A stretch of DNA of 64,000 nt, taken from positions 372,001 through 436,000 of the forward strand of contig JAEXFI010000045.1 of NCBI GenBank assembly GCA_023400235.1, given 5' to 3'. Below are positions 8,661 through 17,098 of the stretch, piece by piece. Position numbers and translations under genes: made by a program. This stretch comes from Bacillota bacterium (GTDB taxonomy: Bacteria; Bacillota; Clostridia; Acetivibrionales; DSM-1351). Each line of letters opens with the position of its first letter. The stretch's first letter is position 1. The notes under the pieces are model-generated. The model did not search any database and was not told the origin of the DNA. It worked only from the letters and a program-made list of their open reading frames with translations.

Positions 8661-8689
8661 CTGCTTTATTTATTTCCTTCTTAAATATC

Positions 8690-9658
8690 TTATGCTTTAA
8701 CAGCTTTTGTTTTCTTCTGGCTTTCCTTCCACATAACATACAGCGGACTTGCTATAAATATGGATGAATAACAACCTGCAGCTATACCTACTATAAGCGG
8801 GAAGCTGAATTCTGCAATGGAACCGATTCCGTTGACCTTTGCAAAAACAAATACGGTTGAAATCGCTATCAAGGAGGTAACAACAGTATTTATTGATCTG
8901 TTCAAGGTCTGCATGATACTGTTGTTAACCAGTTCAGGCAATGGTACTTTTCTAAGCAGTCTGCTGTTTTCTCTGATACGGTCATAAATAATGATGGTAT
9001 CATTCATGGAGTAACCTACAACTGTCAGTATGGCTGCTATAAAGGATTCATTTACAGGTATCTGGAATACCACATACACAGCTATCATAATCAACACATC
9101 ATGCACAACGCCTACTACGGCAAATACACCGGCAGATAAACCTGACATGGTTCTGAACCTGATCCATACATACAGTATTATCAAAATAAATGCAATAGCC
9201 ACCGCTTTTACGCCGTTTTGCATTATCTCCTTCCCAATAAAGGGCTCAACACTTTCCTCACTGATGACAGGGTCCTCAGCAGTGAGCTTGAACTCCTTTA
9301 TAACTGCTTCTTCAACCTTTGTAACCTCTGTATTTGTAAGTGTATCCATACTTCCTATGCTTATTTTGATAACATCGTAGCTCTCATTGGCTCCGCTTAC
9401 ATCAAAGGCCGAGGATTTTTGAACAGATGCAGGCTTGTCTATGGTCTTGGTAACAAAATCAGCAATCTTTGTCTGCATGTCCTGAGTATTTGCTGCAGTA
9501 AAGGTATCCTTGTTTGCTCTTAGTTCTATAACTGTTCCGCCTTCAAACTGGATATCCAGCTTAAATCCACCGTGTATAAAGTATGAAGCTATACCGGCTA
9601 TAAAAATTAATACTGAAAGTATAAAGAAATAATATCTCTTTGCATATAAATTAACCAT
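8690..9658 (-). CDS. secF: Protein translocase subunit SecF
   Basis: A 322-residue integral membrane protein. It has an N-terminal span, a periplasmic-side P1-like domain (FKLDIQFEGGTVIEL near residues 31-45), then five spans with the conserved GYSMNDTIIIYDRIRE motif. With SecD and YajC it assists the late, proton-motive-force-driven steps of Sec export. The ATG follows GGAGGCAAGACAA and overlaps the 3' end of secD by 8 bp, so the two are translationally coupled. Confidence 0.97.
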   Translation of the reverse strand: MVNLYAKRYYFFILSVLIFIAGIASYFIHGGFKLDIQFEGGTVIELRANKDTFTAANTQDMQTKIADFVTKTIDKPASVQKSSAFDVSGANESYDVIKISIGSMDTLTNTEVTKVEEAVIKEFKLTAEDPVISEESVEPFIGKEIMQNGVKAVAIAFILIILYVWIRFRTMSGLSAGVFAVVGVVHDVLIMIAVYVVFQIPVNESFIAAILTVVGYSMNDTIIIYDRIRENSRLLRKVPLPELVNNSIMQTLNRSINTVVTSLIAISTVFVFAKVNGIGSIAEFSFPLIVGIAAGCYSSIFIASPLYVMWKESQKKTKAVKA

Positions 9659-11009
9659 TTGTCTTGCCTCCTTTCAGTCTTGCACTTACACCATACAAAA
9701 CCGGATGCTTTGCAACATCAAGATCTGATACTGCCTTAAGCATAAGCCTGGTTGCTGTAACCGCAGTTACGAAGCTGAGAATAACTCCTATGAGAAGAGT
9801 ATAGGCAAAACTCTGGATAGGTCCGGTACCAAACTTCAACAATACCAGGGCAGCTATAATGGTTGTGACATTTCCGTCCAAAACCGCTGAGAATGCACGT
9901 TTGAAGCCTACATCTATGGCAGCCCTAAGGGTTTTGCCGCTTCTTATTTCTTCCTTTATTCTTTCAAATATGATTACGTTGGCATCAACGGCCATACCTA
10001 TGGTCAGAATAAGACCCGCAATACCCGGCAAGGTCACCGTTATATGCATCCAGGACAAGGCCAGCAGTTCCATTACCGTATGCAGGAACAAGGCAATTGC
10101 AGCAATGAAGCCCGGCAGTCTGTAATAGAAAATCATAAACAAGCAGATAAGTATAAATGCCACAACGAAGGCGTCAATACTAACAGTTAAAGCATTCGAG
10201 CCAAGTGTGGGGCTTATGTTGTTTACCTGCTTTGCTTCAAGCTTGAAGGGCAGTGCACCTGATTTGATAAGTCCCGCAAGCCTTTTTGCCTCTGCCTGCT
10301 GCTGATCAATAGCAGTACCGTTAAGAGAAATTCTTGCAACACCGTTCGGAATAGGCTCGTTAACAACCGGAGCACTGATCTGGTTATTGTCCATGTAAAT
10401 AGCTATGGGCTGATTTACCAGTCTTGCAGTGGCTTCGGCAAACTTCTTCTTACCTGCATCAGACAGCTGCAGTGATATCTGGAAACCTCCGCCTTCCTGG
10501 GACGGCTCTGCAGTTGCATCCACTATATCAGTACCCTGAAGGATTATTCTTTTCTTTTCATCCTCTTTTGTAGGATCGGCAGGTATATACGTACCGTCTT
10601 CCTTCATCTTTGTCTTATCGACTTCCTGGAAGGTCATTAATGCCGTTTGGCCGATTTCTTCTATGGATTTCTGCGGGTCGAAAGCTTCACCTTTTTTATG
10701 AGGAATTTGAACAAGTACATAACCCTTCTGATAATCGACAGTTACAATCTTGTCAAATATATTTTTTGCATCCAATCTTCTTTCAATAGTAAATCTTGCC
10801 GCATCCAAATCCTTTTCAGATGGAATCTTTCCATCTTCTGTTATTGCATACAGCTTTGCGTCTACTCCTCCCTGAATATCAATACCTGGCCTGATATCCT
10901 TCGCACCTTTGATATCAAATCCTGCGAAAGATCCGAAAGCTGCTATCCAGGTTAAAATTCCGGTGATAATCAATATCGAGAAAAATTTAACCGCGTTGCT
11001 TCCTCTCAT
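9651..11009 (-). CDS. secD: Protein translocase subunit SecD
   Basis: A 452-residue RND-type membrane protein. One N-terminal span is followed by the DIQGGVDAKL motif, a large outer-face domain, and five C-terminal spans with the conserved GMAVDANVIIFERIKEEI motif. It works with SecF in a single complex that uses the proton gradient to complete protein export. GGGGGAATTC precedes the ATG. secD-secF are separate genes here, whereas B. subtilis fuses them. yajC lies about 3 kb upstream on the same strand, as is common. Confidence 0.97.
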   Translation of the reverse strand: MRGSNAVKFFSILIITGILTWIAAFGSFAGFDIKGAKDIRPGIDIQGGVDAKLYAITEDGKIPSEKDLDAARFTIERRLDAKNIFDKIVTVDYQKGYVLVQIPHKKGEAFDPQKSIEEIGQTALMTFQEVDKTKMKEDGTYIPADPTKEDEKKRIILQGTDIVDATAEPSQEGGGFQISLQLSDAGKKKFAEATARLVNQPIAIYMDNNQISAPVVNEPIPNGVARISLNGTAIDQQQAEAKRLAGLIKSGALPFKLEAKQVNNISPTLGSNALTVSIDAFVVAFILICLFMIFYYRLPGFIAAIALFLHTVMELLALSWMHITVTLPGIAGLILTIGMAVDANVIIFERIKEEIRSGKTLRAAIDVGFKRAFSAVLDGNVTTIIAALVLLKFGTGPIQSFAYTLLIGVILSFVTAVTATRLMLKAVSDLDVAKHPVLYGVSARLKGGKTNG

Positions 11010-11319
11010 TTGTAGAATTCCCCCTTATTTTTAATAATGAATCCGTAATTTTTTATGCAAACCGGGTGAGCTTAACCGACCAACCCGACTTGGAAAGATT
11101 CATACCACATAGGCCATTATATAACTAAGAAAAATCCTAGTCAATAAATATGTTGCATTCTTCACTAGAAATTTACAACTTTTTACCTTATTATGCTAAA
11201 TATGGTCGTTATTAATTGAAAAAATAAAATTTTAGCAATTTATTTATTACTTAAACACAATACTTATAGAGTATACAATCCTCAAAAAAATATTACTCCT
11301 GCTCAGACTTTACCGGCTG
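11010..11319. other. Intergenic gap upstream of secD
   Basis: About 310 bp of AT-rich sequence between the carbonic-anhydrase-like gene and secD. It should carry the secD promoter, but I could not single out a convincing one, and there is no reading frame or clear terminator. Confidence 0.4.
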
Positions 11320-11820
11320 TTATTTGTAATATTTCAGCAGATTGATATATTCATTTGCATTTAGCTTGATTTCTTCAATCTCCTGCTGGGACAAAGCCCG
11401 TTTGACAACTGCAGGACTGCCGGCAATCAGGCTTCCGTCAGGAATTTGTGTTCTGGGCGTGACTACACTGCCGGCAGCCACAAGGCAATTATTGCCTATG
11501 ACAGAGTCGTCCAGCACAATTGCCCCCATTCCGATGAGCGTATTGTCTCCCACCCGGCAGCTGTGCAGTATTGCCCCATGACCAAGCGTAACATGGGAGC
11601 CGACTTTTATTTCCACGCCCTTTTTGCAGTGCAGTATACAGCCTTCCTGGATGTTGGTGTTGTCACCAATTTCAATTCTGTCAATATCACCTCTCAATAC
11701 GGCATTGTACCAGACTGTGGTGCTTTCTCCAAGCTCCACATCTCCAATAACCGTACTGTTCGGGGCAACAAAAGCAGTTTCATGAATTCTGGGTGTAATA
11801 TTGTTAAAATCACTAATCAC
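11320..11820 (-). CDS. Gamma-carbonic-anhydrase-like hexapeptide-repeat protein
   Basis: A 166-residue left-handed beta-helix protein of the YrdA/CaiE/gamma-CA group. Hexapeptide repeats run from about residue 11 to 135, with candidate metal-binding histidines in CILHCKKG, GHGAILHSC and the intervening turn, followed by a C-terminal helix. Many relatives bind zinc or iron as trimers; carbonic anhydrase activity is proven for only some. The start is a GTG eight bases after GAGGT. It lies 14 bp after scfB, so it may share that transcript, although a link to peptide maturation is not established. Confidence 0.85.
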   Translation of the reverse strand: MISDFNNITPRIHETAFVAPNSTVIGDVELGESTTVWYNAVLRGDIDRIEIGDNTNIQEGCILHCKKGVEIKVGSHVTLGHGAILHSCRVGDNTLIGMGAIVLDDSVIGNNCLVAAGSVVTPRTQIPDGSLIAGSPAVVKRALSQQEIEEIKLNANEYINLLKYYK

Positions 11821-11834
11821 AATGTTTACCTCTT

Positions 11835-13178
11835 CTATTCTTGAGTTTTAATCCAGATTGCGCATTCAACTCTCTTCTTTTCAAGCTCGCAACCTATCTT
11901 ATAAGGAATATTAATATCACTGTTGAACTGATATGCATTTGCTGCACAGCCACCGCTGCAATAAAATTTTGCCCAGCATTGGGAGCAATCCTCTTTAGTA
12001 TAAACATTTGACTTCTGAAAATCCTTCTGGAAGCTTGTATCGAAATCCCCCCGGTAAAGGTTTCCCATTCTGAATTTTTCATCCCCCACAAACTGATGGC
12101 AGGGATACAGGTCTCCCTCAGGGGTGACAGCCAGGTATTCATGGCCCGAACCGCAGCCCCCCAGCCTTTTTATGACACAGGGCCCCTGCTGCAGATCTAT
12201 CATAAAGTGGAAAAAGTTAAAGCCCTTTCCCTCCCGGTCTCTTTTTACATATTCATGAGCAAGTTTTTCATATTCTGAAAAAAGCTTGTCCAAATCCTGT
12301 TCCCTGATATCATAGCCGGAATCTCTGGCAGCCACAACAGGCTCTACAGAAACCTGCTTGAAGCCCTGGTCGGCCAGATGCAGCACATCTTCAGAAAAAT
12401 CAAGATTTTCTCTGGTAAAGGTTCCCCTTACATAGTAATTATCCTGATTCCTTGACTGTGCCATATCCATTATCTTGGGAAGTATGCTGCTGTAAGTACC
12501 CGAACCGTCCATTCTGGGCCGCATCCTGTCATTGGTTTCGCTTCTGCCGTCAATACTCAGGACAACATTATGCATGTTTTCATTTATGAAGGCTTTATTG
12601 TCTTCATTTAACAATAAGGCATTGGTGGTAAGTGTAAACCGGAAATTCTTGCCCGCTTCCTTTTCCCTGATTCTCGCATACTCAACTATTTCCTTTACCA
12701 CGCCGAAGTTCATCAGAGGTTCTCCTCCGAAGAAATCCACCTCCAGGTTACGTCTTCCTGCGGACTTTTCTATAAGAAAGTCAATTGCCCTTTTGCCTGT
12801 CTCAGCATCCATCATGGTTCTCTGACCGCCAAAGCTGCCGGTGGAGGCAAAGCAATATTTGCAGCGCAGGTTGCAGTCATGGCAGATATGCAGGCACAAG
12901 GCCTTGACCACAGGCTTTCTCTCCCATTTGGCTAAAGCATCGGAATATGAATCCTCACTAAAGAGCAGTCCCTGTGACTTCAGGTTTGAAACCTCATCAT
13001 ATGCATCAGAAATGTCCTGGGGGCTGAATTTTGTCCTTAAGGCTTCTATTATCTGTTCTTTAGTTTCAGTCCCGTACATGTCCACAACCTCATATGCAGC
13101 AGCATCAAACACGTGAACTGCTCCGCTGTTTATATCCAGAACTATATTAGTACCATACATTTTGTACTTGTGAATCAT
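11835..13178 (-). CDS. scfB: Thioether cross-link-forming SCIFF peptide maturase (radical SAM/SPASM)
   Basis: A 447-residue enzyme. An N-terminal peptide-recognition region (~1-90) precedes the radical SAM core with the CxxxCxxC motif CNLRCKYC (Cys102, 106, 109), and a C-terminal SPASM domain (CSQCWAKFYCSGGCAANAY) holds auxiliary iron-sulfur clusters. Homologues (Tte1186, CteB) form Cys-to-Thr thioether bonds in the SCIFF precursor. The substrate gene scfA lies directly upstream. The ATG follows AAAGGG. An attenuator-like hairpin lies between the two genes. Confidence 0.96.
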   Translation of the reverse strand: MIHKYKMYGTNIVLDINSGAVHVFDAAAYEVVDMYGTETKEQIIEALRTKFSPQDISDAYDEVSNLKSQGLLFSEDSYSDALAKWERKPVVKALCLHICHDCNLRCKYCFASTGSFGGQRTMMDAETGKRAIDFLIEKSAGRRNLEVDFFGGEPLMNFGVVKEIVEYARIREKEAGKNFRFTLTTNALLLNEDNKAFINENMHNVVLSIDGRSETNDRMRPRMDGSGTYSSILPKIMDMAQSRNQDNYYVRGTFTRENLDFSEDVLHLADQGFKQVSVEPVVAARDSGYDIREQDLDKLFSEYEKLAHEYVKRDREGKGFNFFHFMIDLQQGPCVIKRLGGCGSGHEYLAVTPEGDLYPCHQFVGDEKFRMGNLYRGDFDTSFQKDFQKSNVYTKEDCSQCWAKFYCSGGCAANAYQFNSDINIPYKIGCELEKKRVECAIWIKTQE

Positions 13179-13298
13179 TTAAACCCTTTCTGCGTGCAAT
13201 GGTACGCAAATAATTAGTAAATAAGCACGCCTGCAATAAAGGGCGCCAGGCGTGGAAAGGCTGCTTAAAACTCAAGCCTTGCGTTTCAGCATAAAAAA

Positions 13299-13328
13299 GT
13301 GAAAAGTGTTTAAGAAAACACCTTTCAC
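13299..13328 (-). terminator. Attenuator-type hairpin between scfA and scfB
   Basis: On the minus strand GTGAAAGGTGTTT pairs with AAACACTTTTCAC around TCTT, followed by TTTTTT. It would let the short peptide mRNA accumulate above that of the maturase. Confidence 0.8.
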
Positions 13329-13365
13329 CTTTATTTTCAATATGCAAATATAAACTTATTGTTTA

Positions 13366-13506
13366 TTACTTCTTTTCGCAGCTTTGGTTTGCAACAGTAC
13401 ATGATGTCTTGCATGCAGACTGACATGAGGTCTGGCATTCTCCGCATCCGCCGTGAGAAAGACTTTCCTTTAGAGTAGCGCTGTTTAATGTCTTGATGTG
13501 TTTCAT
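13366..13506 (-). CDS. scfA: SCIFF (six cysteines in forty-five residues) precursor peptide
   Basis: A 46-residue precursor read in a different frame from the longer overlapping open frame. It starts MKHIKTLNSATLKESLSH and carries six cysteines at positions 21, 24, 28, 32, 36 and 43, with the core CQTSCQSACKTSC. This is the nearly invariant Clostridia peptide of unknown biological role, modified by ScfB to contain a thioether between a core cysteine and a threonine. An AGGAGGGACC ribosome site lies just upstream. Confidence 0.97.
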   Translation of the reverse strand: MKHIKTLNSATLKESLSHGGCGECQTSCQSACKTSCTVANQSCEKK

Positions 13507-13630
13507 CCTTTTGGTCCCTCCTGTATAATTTTCTTAGCAGATTATAGCACATTTCAAAAAGTTTGAAAAGGCATATTTTATATGCACATGAAACCGTATA
13601 TATTGCTGCAAATCTGTATATTGCATAATA

Positions 13631-14035
13631 TCAACGGAGATTGATTCCGAAAATGCCACCCAGGCAGCCTACAATGGCACCTATTACAACCGTCAAAAGC
13701 ACCTGTACGTCAACGGCGAAATTCATGAAGATTATACTGCTTGCCAGATAAAGAACAGCCACATATAAAACTCCCACGGCACATCCGTTTATCCAGCCCT
13801 TGCTCCTAACATTCCTGGTGGAGTAAGCTGACGCGGTAAGAACACTTATGACAGTAGTTATAAGCACCGCAATAAAAGTATATTTTTCAGGAAAATCCGT
13901 ATAAGTCAAAAATAAGGCAAAGGCAAGAAAGCATGGAAGAGTTATGAGAAATGACAAAAGCAGTCCTTTTATTACTCTCAGCAAATTTACATGTTCATCA
14001 AGCTGCTTTTTTAAACCTGGTATCTGTCCGGCCAT
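13631..14035 (-). CDS. TIGR04086 family membrane protein
   Basis: A 134-residue protein with four predicted membrane spans: near 22-45, 52-72, 84-104 and 112-132, the last rich in glycine (VVIGAIVGCLGGIFGI). This matches the TIGR04086/YrzE family, which is usually found close to SCIFF and yajC in Clostridia. Its function is unknown. GGAGG precedes the ATG by five bases. It lies between yajC and scfA on the same strand. Confidence 0.8.
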   Translation of the reverse strand: MAGQIPGLKKQLDEHVNLLRVIKGLLLSFLITLPCFLAFALFLTYTDFPEKYTFIAVLITTVISVLTASAYSTRNVRSKGWINGCAVGVLYVAVLYLASSIIFMNFAVDVQVLLTVVIGAIVGCLGGIFGINLR

Positions 14036-14133
14036 AATGTACCTCCAAAATAAAATATAAAATCCTCTCCCTATATCTTATTTTTATGGCCGGCTGCTTA
14101 GAACAAGCTGTTGCTAATTTGCCTATAAATTTA

Positions 14134-14412
14134 TCAACCTTCTACAGGCTTTGCAACATCCTTTATAGCCCAACGCTTAACAACTACCTTAGTCTTCTCA
14201 ACACTTGACTCTACAGTTATTTCGTCATCCTTTATGTTTACTATCTTGCCGCAGATGCCGCCTATTGTAGTAACATTCCAGCCAACCTGCAGTGAATTGA
14301 GCAGTTCCTTTGTCTTCTTTTCTTTTCTCTTCTGAGGAAGAATCAGCATAACGTACATAAGTCCGAATACTAATGCCATTGGTATGACAAACCCAATCAG
14401 TATTTGTTCCAT
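14134..14412 (-). CDS. yajC: Preprotein translocase subunit YajC
   Basis: A 92-residue protein with one N-terminal span (residues ~4-24), then the conserved PQKRKEKKTKELLNSLQVG segment and a small beta domain (VTTIGGICGKIVNIKDDEITVE). YajC associates with SecDF. The family length and order (tgt-yajC) are typical. GGAGG lies upstream of the ATG. Confidence 0.95.
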   Translation of the reverse strand: MEQILIGFVIPMALVFGLMYVMLILPQKRKEKKTKELLNSLQVGWNVTTIGGICGKIVNIKDDEITVESSVEKTKVVVKRWAIKDVAKPVEG

Positions 14413-14472
14413 AAAATTATAAACCTCCGTTTGATTATATATTTAACACAGCAGCACTGTATTAACCAGATA

Positions 14473-15597
14473 TTATTTTTTGGTGTAGCCGTATTTATAA
14501 TAAAATTCGTCCCTGAAGCTACCCAATCTATCATCAATTATAGCTTGTCTTACCTGTTTCATCAAGTTAATTAAGAAATATAAGTTGTGCCAGGTGGTCA
14601 ATCTCAGGCCCAGAAGCTCACCGCACTTTATGAGGTGCCGGATGTACGCCCTGGAATAGTTTCTGCAGACATAGCAGTCACATTCCGGGTCCAGCCTTGA
14701 AAAATCTCTTGCGTATTTGGCATCTCTGATTATCACCCTGCCCTGACTGGTCATAACTGTGCCGTTTCGCCCTATTCTGGTGGGAAGCACACAGTCGAAC
14801 ATGTCAATTCCCCTGATAGCCCCTTCAATCAAATAGTCCGGGGAACCCACCCCCATAAGATAACGGGGTTTATCCGCCGGCATCAGCGGCGCAGTATAGT
14901 CCAGGACCTCATACATAAGCTCCGCAGGCTCTCCCACGCTCAAGCCCCCTATGGCATAGCCGGGAAATTCCAGTTCGTTCAGCTGCCTGGCACTTTCAAT
15001 TCTCAAATCCTTGTACATACCGCCTTGGATAATACCGAACAGAGACTGCTGCTCGGTATTTTCATGTGCCTCCCTACAGCGTCTGGCCCAGCGGGTGGTT
15101 CTTTCCATGGATTTTTTTACATAGTCGTATTCTGCCGGATAGGGAGCACATTCGTCAAAGGCCATTATTATATCTGCACCCAGGTCATTTTCTATCTTCA
15201 TAACCGATTCAGGGGTGAACACATGCTTTGAACCATCCAGATGTGATCTGAAGGTAACACCCTCCTCGGTGATTTTTCGTAGTCCGCTCAGGCTGAATAC
15301 CTGAAAGCCTCCGCTGTCGGTGAGTATGGGCCTGTCCCAGTTCATAAAGCCGTGGAGGCCTCCCGCCTCCCTGACAATATCCTGCCCCGGCCTTAAATAG
15401 CAGTGATAGGTATTGCTCAGTATTATTCCTGCATCTATTTCCTTCAATTCTTCCGGAGACATGCCCTTTACTGTGGCCAGTGTGCCCACGGGCATGAATA
15501 CAGGGGTGTCAAAGGAGCCGTGCGGGGTGTGTACCTTGCCCAGTCTTGCTCCCGTCTGTTTACAGGTTTTAATAAATTCATATGTTACTGCAGCCAT
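14473..15597 (-). CDS. tgt: tRNA-guanine transglycosylase
   Basis: A 374-residue TIM-barrel enzyme that exchanges G34 for preQ1 in GUN-anticodon tRNAs. Key features are the catalytic aspartate in ILTDSGGFQVFSL (near residue 92), the second aspartate in FDCVLPTRIGRNGTVMTS (near 266), and the zinc site ECDCYVCRNYSRAYIRHLIK near the C-terminus. GGAAGGAC precedes the ATG. It follows queA by 120 bp, so the two queuosine enzymes are neighbours, and it may be cotranscribed with yajC. Confidence 0.97.
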   Translation of the reverse strand: MAAVTYEFIKTCKQTGARLGKVHTPHGSFDTPVFMPVGTLATVKGMSPEELKEIDAGIILSNTYHCYLRPGQDIVREAGGLHGFMNWDRPILTDSGGFQVFSLSGLRKITEEGVTFRSHLDGSKHVFTPESVMKIENDLGADIIMAFDECAPYPAEYDYVKKSMERTTRWARRCREAHENTEQQSLFGIIQGGMYKDLRIESARQLNELEFPGYAIGGLSVGEPAELMYEVLDYTAPLMPADKPRYLMGVGSPDYLIEGAIRGIDMFDCVLPTRIGRNGTVMTSQGRVIIRDAKYARDFSRLDPECDCYVCRNYSRAYIRHLIKCGELLGLRLTTWHNLYFLINLMKQVRQAIIDDRLGSFRDEFYYKYGYTKK

Positions 15598-15717
15598 TTA
15601 AAAGTCCTTCCCTTGTTAAGGTTGTTAATATTTTTTTGATATAATAACTTTGCAATTGTATAGCATTTTAAACAGTTTTTCAATTTAATTCAACTCATAG
15701 TCCATTTCAAAACCTTG

Positions 15718-16746
15718 CTATTTTATAAACATTGCGTCCCCAAAGCTGAAAAATCTGTATTTCTCCCTTACCGCAACGGAATAGGCCTTGAGCACCTTTT
15801 CCCTGCCTGCCAGCGAGCTGACCAGCATTATAAGTGTTGATTCCGGCAGGTGAAAATTTGTGATGAGCCTGTCCACTATTTTAAATTCATAGCCCGGATA
15901 AATAAAGATGTCCGTCCAGCCTTCTCCTGCTTTCAGAACTCCATTATTGCCGCCGCCCACAGTTTCCAGCACCCTGCAGCTGGTGGTGCCCACTGCTATG
16001 ACTTTTCCGCCGCTGGATTTAGTGGTATTTATGGCATCACAGGCTTCCTGAGCTATGGAATAAAACTCTGAATGCATTTTATGCTGCGTTATGTCATCCA
16101 CCTTTACAGGCCTGAAAGTCCCAAGACCCACGTGCAGCATAACATAAGCAAGCTTTACGCCTTTTTTCACAAGGGTGTCCAGCAGTTCCTGTGTAAAATG
16201 CAAACCGGCAGTTGGTGCCGCCGCCGAACCGTTGTATTTTGCGTATACGGTCTGGTAGCGCTCCGGATCCTCCAGCTTCTGGGTTATATACGGCGGCAAA
16301 GGCATTATTCCCACCTTGTCCAGTATCTCTTCAAAAACACCTTCATATATAAATCTTACCAGCCTGTTGCCTTCCTCCAGCACTTCCAGAATCTCAGCCT
16401 TCAGTTCTCCGTTCCCGAAAACAAACCTGGCTCCCGGTTTTGCCTTTTTCCCGGGCCTCAGTATTACCTCCCAGGTGTCACCCTCTATTCTTTTGAGCAG
16501 CACAAACTCTATTTTCCCGCCGCTGCCTTCCTTCTCACCCAGGAGTCTTGCCGGAATAACCCTGGTATTATTCAGCACCAGGCAATCCCCTTTATTTAAG
16601 TAATCAGCAATATCCATAAACAATTTATGTTCAATCTCTCCGGTCTCCCTGTCCAGCACCATAAGTCTGGACTGGTCCCTCTTTTGCAGCGGGTGCTGTG
16701 CAATCAGCTCTTCCGGTAAATAGTAGTCAAACTCCTTTAAATCCAC
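15718..16746 (-). CDS. queA: S-adenosylmethionine:tRNA ribosyltransferase-isomerase
   Basis: A 342-residue QueA, which transfers the ribosyl part of SAM to 7-aminomethyl-7-deazaguanine in tRNA to make epoxyqueuosine. Family blocks are present: FDYYLPEELIAQHP at the N-terminus, NNTRVIPARL, SAAAPTAGLHFT, LHVGLGTFRPV and the C-terminal TNFHLPESTLIMLVS. The start is a GTG after GGAGGATTTCTT. It is the first gene of a minus-strand run queA-tgt-yajC. Confidence 0.97.
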   Translation of the reverse strand: MDLKEFDYYLPEELIAQHPLQKRDQSRLMVLDRETGEIEHKLFMDIADYLNKGDCLVLNNTRVIPARLLGEKEGSGGKIEFVLLKRIEGDTWEVILRPGKKAKPGARFVFGNGELKAEILEVLEEGNRLVRFIYEGVFEEILDKVGIMPLPPYITQKLEDPERYQTVYAKYNGSAAAPTAGLHFTQELLDTLVKKGVKLAYVMLHVGLGTFRPVKVDDITQHKMHSEFYSIAQEACDAINTTKSSGGKVIAVGTTSCRVLETVGGGNNGVLKAGEGWTDIFIYPGYEFKIVDRLITNFHLPESTLIMLVSSLAGREKVLKAYSVAVREKYRFFSFGDAMFIK

Positions 16747-16881
16747 AAGAAATCCTCCAAAAACAACTAAAAATTGTTCTTATATATATGTACTATTATG
16801 TGTATAAGAAAGGTCCTTAAAACCTGTATCAAAGAAACAATAAATATCATACATTATAATTACTTATATTACAAATACTTA

Positions 16882-16910
16882 TTGCCATATATACTGTTTT
16901 TTTGTATAAT
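16882..16910 (+). promoter_or_regulatory. Sigma-A promoter of lysC
   Basis: TTGCCA and TATAAT are separated by exactly 17 bases. The predicted start, near 16917, gives a leader of about 180 nt. Confidence 0.7.
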
Positions 16911-16939
16911 TTATGAGATATAAAGCCCCAAGAAAATAC

Positions 16940-17045
16940 TGGGAGCTATCTCATAACAGAGCAAGGAAAGCTGAATTTTAATGAAAGCCACCCAGGCCGG
17001 CCTTTGGCCGGTTGCTTATTATCTGCTTCCGCTGTTTTTAAGGTA
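16940..17045 (+). promoter_or_regulatory. Structured lysC leader, possible attenuator or unrecognised riboswitch
   Basis: CTGGG pairs with CCCAG to close a domain containing smaller hairpins (CTC/GAG, GCT/AGC). It is followed at once by the perfect hairpin CCGGCC-TTT-GGCCGG and a T-rich stretch. It does not match the lysine (L-box), SAM or T-box cores. The position and the terminal GC-rich hairpin suggest transcriptional control of the first enzyme of the aspartate pathway. Confidence 0.45.
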
Positions 17046-17098
17046 ACTCCTGTCAAGTATAAAAAACTATAAGTTATTATGGATGGAGGATGCAACTC

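Noticed and set aside
13337..13552. A 71-residue protein in the scfA region
   Set aside because: It is a shadow frame; the SCIFF frame within it has a strong ribosome site and the diagnostic six cysteines.
16917..17098. A lysine riboswitch upstream of lysC
   Set aside because: None of the L-box core sequences seen upstream of dapA occurs here.
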